NCBI GenBank assembly: GCA_003611875.1
Contig: RAYY01000001.1
Span: forward strand, 350,849 to 414,848
Source of the DNA: a bacterium D16-56
Lineage (GTDB): Bacteria; Bacillota; Clostridia; Lachnospirales; Lachnospiraceae
Reading direction: 5' to 3'
DNA length: 64,000 nucleotides
Every line of letters begins with the position of its first letter. The first letter of the stretch is position 1. The notes under the pieces are model-generated. The model was not told the origin of the DNA. It worked only from the letters and a program-made list of their open reading frames with translations, and made no database searches. This document shows, one piece after another, positions 57,761-64,000 of the stretch. Made by a program: the position numbers and the translations under genes.

Positions 57761-58347
57761 TACCCATTCCGCCTTTCTTCCAGTGCCTTCAACAAATATG
57801 CCATATTCTGACCAAGATCTCTCATTGTATCAAGACCTTCCTCGTCTTTCTGGACATCTCCCGGCATTTGTCCATAGCCAAACGCCCAATAAGAGGAACC
57901 GACCACAAACATATTTTGCAGCATAAAGAAATGATACATTGCATCAAGGGCAGTAAGTGCGCCTCCTCTGCGTACAGCCGTAACAGCCGCACCAACTTTG
58001 TGCTGAAATAGATTTTCATTCTGATTCATATCGGTTACTACTGATGCCCGTTCTAAAAATGCCTGCATATTCGCAGAAATGTTTGCCGTATAAACAGGCG
58101 AGCCGAGAATGATCCCATCAGCCTGTGTCATCTTCTCGAAATTTTCCTGAAACATATCCTTATTATGCACACAGTTTTTTCTTCCGCCGCAAGCCCAACA
58201 AGCCTTGCAGGGTTCCATGATTTTCCCGGAAAGCTGCACCATCTCCGTTTTAATTCCTGCCTTATGCAGTTCCTCAAACACAGTATTGATTAGGATTGCT
58301 GTGTTTCCGTCCTTTCTTGCGCTGCCGTTAATCGCTAAAACTTTCAT
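57760..58347 (-). CDS. NADPH-dependent FMN reductase/flavodoxin-like protein
   Basis: 195-residue flavoprotein: MKVLAINGSARKDGNTAILI (FMN phosphate loop), SGKIMEPCKACWACGG with a Cys cluster (CxxCWxCG), GIILGSPVYTANISANMQAF. Such proteins with the Cys motif are iron-sulfur-type or multimeric FMN reductases, used against oxidative or electrophile stress. ATG 58347 has GGAGG upstream; an extension to 58383 is doubtful. It is in a leftward redox operon, 26 bases from the AKR gene. Confidence 0.9.
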   Translation of the reverse strand: MKVLAINGSARKDGNTAILINTVFEELHKAGIKTEMVQLSGKIMEPCKACWACGGRKNCVHNKDMFQENFEKMTQADGIILGSPVYTANISANMQAFLERASVVTDMNQNENLFQHKVGAAVTAVRRGGALTALDAMYHFFMLQNMFVVGSSYWAFGYGQMPGDVQKDEEGLDTMRDLGQNMAYLLKALEERRNG

Positions 58348-58373
58348 ATACTGCCTCCACTTTACAAAATTTT

Positions 58374-59453
58374 TTAGTACCAATCATGCTTCTCGCCACG
58401 GTCAAGGGCACCTATACGCCCCATTTCCTCCTCCGTCAATTCAAAATCAAACAATTCCGTGTTTTCCTGAATATGATCGGGATTGCTGGAGCCGGGAATG
58501 ACTACGACTCCCTTTTGCAGATTCCACCGAAGGATAACCTGCGCCGATGATTTTCCATGCGCTGCTGCAATTTCGGAAATCACCTCATTCCCAAGCAGCT
58601 CTGCCGTATACCCCCTGCCGCCAAGCGGATACCAGCCCTGCACCACAATCCCATGACTGTGAATGTATGGGATTACATCGTTCTCCTGATAATACGGATG
58701 TATTTCATTCTGCACCAGAGCCGGGGTAATGTTTACCTGCGGTAAAAATTCCTCCAGTTCTTCCACATACCAGTTTGATAACCCAAGCGAACGGATTTTG
58801 CCATCTGCAACCGCTTTTTCCATTGCAAGGTAAGCCTCCACATCGCCTGTTCCGGGGTGGTGAAGCAGCATCATGTCAATGTAGTCTATATCTAATTTGG
58901 CAAGTGCCTCCTCAATCGCTGTTTCCGGATGGTCAAACTGGTTCGGGTACAGCTTTGTAATGACAAAGATTTCCTCCCTCGGTATGCCGGAGTTCCTCAC
59001 AGCCTCCCCCACACTTTCCTCGTTATGGTACATATAGGCAGTATCAATCAGGCGGACGCCGCTGTTTAATGCCGCCGTAACAGACTCCACACAGGTATCC
59101 CCGGTCAGACTGTATGTTCCAATCCCATATATGGGCATTTCATATCCGCTGTTCAATAAAACCGACTTTGTTTCAAAGTTAAAAGAAATATCTCCCGTCA
59201 TTGTATTGCCACCTCCCTGGGTCTGCTGTTCCTGCCCGCCAGCCATATCATTTTCCGTTTCTGCCTTAGTCTGTGCGGTTTCCGATGCTGCTGACTGCTC
59301 CTGTTCTGTCTGCTCTGTTGTTTCTACACTTTCTGCCTGCCTATTCTGATTCGACACTTTATCCGCAGGGGAATCCGCCCTTGCCTGTTTGCCACAGGCT
59401 GATAGCGAAACGATAAGCAGGCAAGCGAGTATAAGATTAAACAGCCGTTTCAT
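58374..59453 (-). CDS. Aldo/keto reductase with a lipoprotein signal peptide
   Basis: 359 residues. A lipobox signal (LILACLLIVSLSACGK) and a 60-residue Glu/Gln/Thr linker precede a complete NADPH-dependent aldo/keto reductase: GYEMPIYGIGTYSL, LIDTAYMYHNEESVG (catalytic Asp and Tyr), VITKLYPNQF (Lys), MMLLHHPGTGD (His), SLGLSNWYVEELEEFL, and VVVIPGSSNPDHIQENTEL. A lipid-anchored AKR would lack cytosolic NADPH. An internal ATG at 59201, with GGGAGGTGG ten bases upstream, would give a cytosolic 275-residue enzyme, so two products are possible. A fusion of a lipoprotein head with an AKR is an alternative. Confidence 0.88.
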   Translation of the reverse strand: MKRLFNLILACLLIVSLSACGKQARADSPADKVSNQNRQAESVETTEQTEQEQSAASETAQTKAETENDMAGGQEQQTQGGGNTMTGDISFNFETKSVLLNSGYEMPIYGIGTYSLTGDTCVESVTAALNSGVRLIDTAYMYHNEESVGEAVRNSGIPREEIFVITKLYPNQFDHPETAIEEALAKLDIDYIDMMLLHHPGTGDVEAYLAMEKAVADGKIRSLGLSNWYVEELEEFLPQVNITPALVQNEIHPYYQENDVIPYIHSHGIVVQGWYPLGGRGYTAELLGNEVISEIAAAHGKSSAQVILRWNLQKGVVVIPGSSNPDHIQENTELFDFELTEEEMGRIGALDRGEKHDWY

Positions 59454-60054
59454 ACCGTTCCTCCCTTTCTTCCGAAGGAATTGCCCCGGACAATTCCTTC
59501 ACCACTTTCAGCACTTTCGCCGGAACACCTCCCACTACCGTCATTGCAGAAACATCCCGTGCCACCACAGCCCCTGCCGCAACCACTGCCCAATCGCCGA
59601 TTGTCACTCCCGGCAGTATGGTTGCGTTAGAGCCAATCCATACATGAGCGCCAATCTTAATCGGCGCATAATGATTTTTCCGGTTTTCCCTTGAACTCAG
59701 GTCATGATTGATGGTTGCCAGCACTACATTGTGACCTATCAATGCGCCGTCCCCGATTTCAATTCCGCCCTGATCCTGAAAGTGACACCCGGAATTGATA
59801 AAGACATCTTTCCCGATTGTGATATTTTTTCCAAAATCCGTATAAAACGGAGGAAACAGACGAAAGGTATCATCAATCTTTTTCCCTGTCAGCCGCCCCA
59901 TAATCTCCCGAAGCTCCTCCGGTGTATGATACTGATTATTCAGTTCCATACCAATCCGGACAGCTTCCTGAAAAAGTTCGTTTGCATAGGCATCCCGTTC
60001 GGTATTTTCTTTTGCCCCTTCCCGAAATCCATCAATCACATCCTTTACCGTCAT
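59437..60054 (-). CDS. Sugar/maltose O-acetyltransferase family (left-handed beta-helix)
   Basis: 205 residues. The N-terminal helix pair carries the maltose acetyltransferase pattern (ERDAYANELFQEAVRIGMEL), then hexapeptide repeats: FINSGCHFQDQGGIEIGDGA, LIGHNVVLATINHD (catalytic His), HVWIGSNATILPGVTIGDWA, AVVAAGAVVARDVSAMTVVG. It transfers acetyl from acetyl-CoA to a sugar or other hydroxyl. It lies 3 bases after an AKR gene and its end overlaps the start of the lipoprotein AKR by 17 bases. Confidence 0.93.
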   Translation of the reverse strand: MTVKDVIDGFREGAKENTERDAYANELFQEAVRIGMELNNQYHTPEELREIMGRLTGKKIDDTFRLFPPFYTDFGKNITIGKDVFINSGCHFQDQGGIEIGDGALIGHNVVLATINHDLSSRENRKNHYAPIKIGAHVWIGSNATILPGVTIGDWAVVAAGAVVARDVSAMTVVGGVPAKVLKVVKELSGAIPSEEREERYETAV

Positions 60055-60057
60055 GGT

Positions 60058-61002
60058 CTACATCTCCTTTTCCCACTCCCGAAGTGTATGGACGCCTGTT
60101 TCATCGCCCAATCTTTCCAAGCGGCTGATCTCGTCAGCAGTCAGCTCAATCCGTGCCGCCTTTGCTGCCTCCTCAACCTGATTTACCTTTGTTACTCCGA
60201 TAATCGGGAGTGTGCCTTTTGCAATCGCCCATGCCGTCGCAACCTGCGCAGGACTGGCATCAAAACGTGTCCCTATGATTTTCAGCTCATCAATCAATGC
60301 TGTCAGTTCTTTCAGATGCGGGTTATATGCCTCTCCCCTTCCGGTTCCCTCCGGGAATGGGTTGCTTTCATGATACCGTCCGGTAAGCGCCCCCTGTTCC
60401 AATACCATGTAGGAATAGAATGTAATGCCATTTTCCTTACAGTAATCAAGAATACCCGCACGCTCCGAAGAACGGTGCAACAGACTGTAATGGTTCTGCA
60501 CCGCAGAAATTTTCAAGCCCTCTGCCGCAAGAATTTCATTCGCCCTTTTTATCTCCGCAAGGTTGTGGTTGGAAACGCCGATTGTCTTAATCTGTCCGCT
60601 TTTTGCCAGCGGGATTAAATCCAGCGTCCATTTTGGGGCATCCATCGGATTGTGTATCCAATAAACATCAATCACATCAGTATGCAGACGTTCCTTGCTT
60701 CCGTCAATCATTTCCTGCATAGCATCCGGCGAACTGCTGGCTATCTGCGGCGTAAATTTTGTGGAAAGGATAACGCTGTCCCGGCGCACATTTTTTACAA
60801 AATTACCAAGAATACGTTCAGAAGTCCCTTCTCCGTAAACCGCTGCCGTGTCCCACAGGTTCAGCCCGCACTCCACTGCTTTTTCAAACACCGGCTTCAA
60901 TTCTTCTTCAAATAAATGGTTTCCAAATACCTGATCCCCTCCGGCTGCTCCTGCACCCCAAGACCAGGCTCCTAATGCAATTTTCGGTAACGTTGTACTC
61001 AT
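60058..61002 (-). CDS. Aldo/keto reductase
   Basis: 314 residues, no signal. Catalytic tetrad: LWDTAAVYGEG (Asp, Tyr), LSTKFTPQ (Lys), YWIHNPMDAPKW (His). Cofactor site: GVSNHNLAEI and PIIGVTKVNQVEEAAKA. It is nearest to the general AKR12/13-type. The ATG 61002 has AGGAGG seven bases upstream; an earlier TTG is less likely. The neighbour upstream is an alpha/beta hydrolase. It is likely regulated by the divergent LysR protein. Confidence 0.93.
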   Translation of the reverse strand: MSTTLPKIALGAWSWGAGAAGGDQVFGNHLFEEELKPVFEKAVECGLNLWDTAAVYGEGTSERILGNFVKNVRRDSVILSTKFTPQIASSSPDAMQEMIDGSKERLHTDVIDVYWIHNPMDAPKWTLDLIPLAKSGQIKTIGVSNHNLAEIKRANEILAAEGLKISAVQNHYSLLHRSSERAGILDYCKENGITFYSYMVLEQGALTGRYHESNPFPEGTGRGEAYNPHLKELTALIDELKIIGTRFDASPAQVATAWAIAKGTLPIIGVTKVNQVEEAAKAARIELTADEISRLERLGDETGVHTLREWEKEM

Positions 61003-61028
61003 TTTCAAATCCTCCTGTTTTCTATTCT

Positions 61029-62030
61029 TTATTTCAAATTTTCCTTAAAAAACTGCTCCAGCTTATCAAACGGAATCTTTTCCATATTGTCATATAAAGC
61101 CACATGATCCGCATCAGGAACAATTACCAGTTCTTTCGGTTCTGAAGCTGCGGCATAGGCATCTTCCGAATAATAACGGGAATGTGCCTTTTCCCCGGCA
61201 ACCAGCAAAATCGGGCGGGGAGATACCTCTTTGATGTTTGTCATCAAGGGAAAATTCCAAAATGATACAGGCATTGTTGCCGCCCATGAAGATACAAAAT
61301 TCACAGCGCGCGGGTGTCTCGCTCTTACTGCATAATAATTGTAAAACGCTGCAAATGCAGGGTCAGCACCCTCCGGCAGTTCCTGCGGAATTTCCATCAT
61401 TCCTGTAATCGGCTCATTATTCTCATCAAAAGCAATTTCATGGTTGCCTAATGCAAAAGTGCCGTTCTCCGCATCTTTCCATCGCTGCCTGCTCAGATAC
61501 TCCTTGATCTTGTTTCTCTGCTCCTCCGTATAATAATCCATGTGTCCCTTACTCATATCACGGGACATATCGTACATGGAGAATGTGGCTACCGCTTTAA
61601 TTCTGGCATCCGTTCCCGCAGCGGTAACCGCCATTCCCGAAAGCCCGCATATGCCGACTGCGCCAATACGCTCCCTGTCAACATAGGGGAGCAGACCAAT
61701 ATAGTCCACCGCCGCACTGTAATCTTCCGTAAATATGTCCGGTGACGCCGTGTTTCGTACCTCACCGCCGCTCTCACCGCCAAAGGACGGATCAAAGGCT
61801 ATGCTGACAAAGCCACGGGCAGCCAGCTCCTGTGCATAAAGACCGGAAGCCTGTTCCTTTACTGCCCCAAAGGGTCCCGCAACAATGACTGACGGATTCT
61901 TCTTATTCTCATAGTTCTTCGGCAGATATAAATCACCAGCAAGTGTAATGCCGTAGCGGTTCATAAACTGCACCTTTTTCATTTCAATTTCAGGGTTAAT
62001 TTTAAATGTCCTGGTATCTTTGTTTTCCAT
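61029..62030 (-). CDS. Alpha/beta hydrolase (dienelactone-hydrolase/YcjY-like)
   Basis: 333 residues. MNRYGITLAGDLYLPKNYEN and PSVIVAGPFGAVKEQASGLY open the fold; the nucleophile elbow is GAVGICGLSGMAV, where the usual Ser position follows Cys-Gly-Leu; FDPSFGGESGGEVRN lies before it; the catalytic Asp/His are probably in VIVPDADHVALYDNM. The enzyme may be an esterase of unknown substrate. ATG 62030, AAGGAG upstream. It is 16 bases after the small 75-residue gene and begins the redox gene group. Confidence 0.9.
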   Translation of the reverse strand: MENKDTRTFKINPEIEMKKVQFMNRYGITLAGDLYLPKNYENKKNPSVIVAGPFGAVKEQASGLYAQELAARGFVSIAFDPSFGGESGGEVRNTASPDIFTEDYSAAVDYIGLLPYVDRERIGAVGICGLSGMAVTAAGTDARIKAVATFSMYDMSRDMSKGHMDYYTEEQRNKIKEYLSRQRWKDAENGTFALGNHEIAFDENNEPITGMMEIPQELPEGADPAFAAFYNYYAVRARHPRAVNFVSSWAATMPVSFWNFPLMTNIKEVSPRPILLVAGEKAHSRYYSEDAYAAASEPKELVIVPDADHVALYDNMEKIPFDKLEQFFKENLK

Positions 62031-62046
62031 TTTCACATCTCCTTTT

Positions 62047-62274
62047 TTACAATTTTTTTATTTTATAGAGCAGATAATCAAGACAGTCTATCTGTTTTTG
62101 GCCTTTATGGACAGAGCTGAGCAAAGCCTTCCTATGTCTTGTGAGTACCGGCACAATATCCGAGAACTGGCCTTCCTTTACAAATGTCATACACAGTTCT
62201 GTCATCTGCTGGTCACAACCGGCATCAATCAAGTTTTGGTAAATGCCCCCATATATATCTTTTGTCTCTGCCAT
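62047..62274 (-). CDS. Small conserved helical protein beside AKR/LysR genes
   Basis: 75 residues: MAETKDIYGGIYQNLIDAGC, MTELCMTFVKEGQFSDIVPV, HRKALLSSVHKGQKQIDCLD. I have seen proteins of this shape beside aldo/keto reductase genes in Firmicutes, with no known role. ATG 62274 has AGGAAGGA upstream. It is first in the leftward operon, opposite the LysR gene. Confidence 0.72.
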   Translation of the reverse strand: MAETKDIYGGIYQNLIDAGCDQQMTELCMTFVKEGQFSDIVPVLTRHRKALLSSVHKGQKQIDCLDYLLYKIKKL

Positions 62275-62434
62275 CTTCCTTCCTCTTTTTGATCTCATTA
62301 TAAATCGCCATCAATAAAATATCAAATACATATATAATATCGTTTTTCATACCAAAAAGGTATTTTAATGTGCATATAAATACAATATAATAGAAAAAAT
62401 AGAAAAAAACCATAAAAGCGAGGAGGATTTTCAT

Positions 62435-63337
62435 TTGGATATTCGAGTATTACAATATTTTCTTGCAGTAGCAAGGGAAGAAAGCATAACAAAAGCGGCA
62501 GAAGCGCTCCGCATGACTCAGCCACCGCTTTCCAGACAATTAAAGGATTTAGAGGATGAATTGGGAAAACAGCTACTTATCCGGGGGAGTAAAAAAGTTA
62601 CGCTGACGGAAGATGGTATGCTGCTGCGCAAACGTGCGGAAGAATTAGTCGATCTAATGGAAAAGACAAAAGCGGAGCTGGCTTCTTCCAACGAAAACAT
62701 CAATGGGGAAATTCATATTGGCTGCGGGGAAACAGAAGCAATTTCTTTTCTAGCACAGGCAGCCCAGAATTTACAAAAAAAACATCCGTTGATCCATTAC
62801 CATATTTACAGTGGTGACGCAGAACGTGTCATGGAAAAGCTGGATAAAGGTCTGATTGATTTCGGACTTTTGGTAGGCCCGACAGATATAAGCAAGTACG
62901 ATTATATCCCGCTTCCAATGAAAGACCTGTGGGGCGTGCTTATGCGAAAAGACAGCCCGCTGGCAGAAAAAGAAACAATTTCGGCAGAAGATTTATGGGA
63001 TAAGCCGCTGATCATCTCACATCAGGCTTCCATCAATAGCGAGATGTTCTCCTGGCTGAAAACAGACCTTTCAAAATTAAATATTGTCGCCACATATGAT
63101 CTGGTCTATAATGCCGCCCAATTTGTAAAAAAAGGATTTGGATATGTGATTGCATTAGATAAGCTCATCAATACAACCGGTAACAGCAACCTGTGTTTTA
63201 AACCGCTTTTTCCTACTCTGGAAGCAGAACTTTGCATTGTATGGAAAAAATACCAGGTTCTTTCAAAAGCCTCCAATACCTTTCTCCAACAATTGCAGCA
63301 AGAACTGGAAAATCTGCAGCCGCTTTATACATTTTGA
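62435..63337 (+). CDS. LysR-family transcriptional regulator
   Basis: 300 residues. The winged helix is at residues 1-60 (DIRVLQYFLAVAREESITKA, AEALRMTQPPLSRQLKDLED), followed by the ligand domain (GEIHIGCGETEAISFLAQAA, LLVGPTDISKYDYIPLPMKD). The start is TTG with GAGGAGGA eight bases upstream. It diverges from the redox operon across about 160 AT-rich bases, so it is likely to activate that operon in response to a small molecule or oxidative signal. Confidence 0.94.
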   Translation: MDIRVLQYFLAVAREESITKAAEALRMTQPPLSRQLKDLEDELGKQLLIRGSKKVTLTEDGMLLRKRAEELVDLMEKTKAELASSNENINGEIHIGCGETEAISFLAQAAQNLQKKHPLIHYHIYSGDAERVMEKLDKGLIDFGLLVGPTDISKYDYIPLPMKDLWGVLMRKDSPLAEKETISAEDLWDKPLIISHQASINSEMFSWLKTDLSKLNIVATYDLVYNAAQFVKKGFGYVIALDKLINTTGNSNLCFKPLFPTLEAELCIVWKKYQVLSKASNTFLQQLQQELENLQPLYTF

Positions 63338-63424
63338 TTTTGCCTTGAGGGGGTTCAAATTGGATATACGGGGAGGGTTCAAATCCAAGCACATCCTCAC
63401 TCACGGCCTATTACAATCCGAAAA

Positions 63425-63470
63425 AATAAAGAGCCTTTGGTCATACTCAATGTGCCGAAAGCCCTTTATT
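63425..63470 (+). terminator. Hairpin after the LysR gene
   Basis: AATAAAGAGCCTTTGG and CCGAAAGCCCTTTATT pair at 13 of 16 positions around a 14-base loop. About 90 bases past the LysR stop. A second AT-flanked stem (63483-63513, core ACTCCCA ... TGGGAGT with A and T runs) follows and may be the real terminator. Confidence 0.6.
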
Positions 63471-63579
63471 CCGAGGGCACTGAAAAACTCCCACTTTTTT
63501 GTTGGGAGTTTTCTTATTTCTATATAAACAGCATCTGTGTTACAAATTTGCTCCAAAGCATGCAAGGAAAAGCGTTCCC

Positions 63580-64000
63580 TTACTGCATTACCAGCTCCGT
63601 CAGCCTCGTGATTCTCTTGACATTTGCCACAAATGCTGTGGTATACATTTGCAGTTCCATGGCAAACAGCCCTCTCGAATCCTCTCTGCGTAATCCGTGG
63701 GCTTCTTTTATTTCCCCATTCTTTTCTTCTATTCGATTCCGAATCTTCATCCGTTCCCTGAAATATTCACTCTACTCAAATTTCAGTCGTTCCAGGTTCT
63801 TTTCGTTTCCTGCACCTTTTCTATCAGGCCTGGTAACTCCTGGCCGCCATATCTGTCCGGGCGCTGCTGATCAGAGTTTCATCAGACAGGTCGCAGAGCT
63901 TTTTCAAGAACAATAGCTTGAACATCATCTCTGGTTCTTTTGCCGGGTGTCCGAAATTTTCACAATACTGTTTCCGCAGCATAGGATTAACAAAACTGAA
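63580..64000 (-). pseudogene. IS1182-family transposase, internally deleted, partial
   Basis: Minus strand. Entering from the window edge: FVNPMLRKQYCENFGHPAKE, FKLLFLKKLCDLSDETLISS, the N-terminal part of an IS1182-type transposase. It then breaks near 63820 and resumes in another frame as MKIRNRIEEKNGEIKEAHGL and MELQMYTTAFVANVKRITRL, the C-terminal end with the catalytic Glu region. The middle DDE part is missing and stops intervene, so it is a deletion remnant; more may lie outside the window. Confidence 0.78.

Overview
The window reads as chromosomal DNA of an endospore-forming gut-type Clostridia, most likely Lachnospiraceae. Evidence: an alpha/beta-type small acid-soluble spore protein gene, strong AGGAGG-type ribosome binding sites, mid-range GC with AT-rich intergenic DNA, typical Lachnospiraceae lipoproteins, and a heavy load of ABC and TRAP transporters with LacI/GntR/LysR regulators. 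No rRNA, tRNA or CRISPR array was seen.

Layout. 1-4.7 kb: a leftward MacA/MacB-type export operon (adaptor, ATPase, two tandem near-duplicate permeases, the last cut by the window edge), preceded by a G-rich TAGGG repeat. 5.0-8.8 kb: GntR (YtrA-type) regulator, ABC ATPase and large permease under a clear promoter/operator. 8.9-11.5 kb: aroD, a spore protein gene and galM. 11.6-15.2 kb: a five-gene leftward operon of two RlaP-like nucleotidyltransferases, a TatD nuclease, a DUF503/YlxP protein and the RNA 2'-phosphotransferase KptA, which looks like an RNA-repair cluster. 15.5-28 kb: uronate/pectin catabolism: uxaC, an SDR, split altronate dehydratase, RraA-like protein, TRAP transporter and LacI regulator run left; an enolase-superfamily enzyme, an SDR and a PL22 oligogalacturonate lyase run right from the same control region, which has two matching operators.

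28.2-31.0 kb: an AT-rich three-gene island (zinc-ribbon protein; unknown protein with a possible PLD-like C-terminus; AAA ATPase of the DUF3696 type), the best candidate here for an undescribed defence system. 31.3-40.6 kb: a dipeptide/oligopeptide ABC operon carrying three peptidase/amidase genes, with tandem repeats between its genes and a possible attenuator in its leader. 40.7-43.1 kb: a divergent truncated HD gene and a degenerate AAA+ regulator. 43.1-44.6 kb: a small membrane protein, a methyltransferase and an integrase remnant. 44.7-52.4 kb: a fructan-type sugar locus (GH32, GH172, ABC importer, LacI) with twin perfect operators.

52.4-57.8 kb is a decayed mobile-element zone: broken genes, an IS66 remnant split around a GNAT gene, and a deleted flavodoxin lipoprotein. 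57.8-63.4 kb: a leftward redox operon (FMN flavoprotein, two aldo/keto reductases, one with a lipoprotein signal, acetyltransferase, alpha/beta hydrolase) diverging from a LysR regulator. The right edge is a deleted IS1182-family transposase.

All functional calls come from reading motifs by eye; no database search was run.
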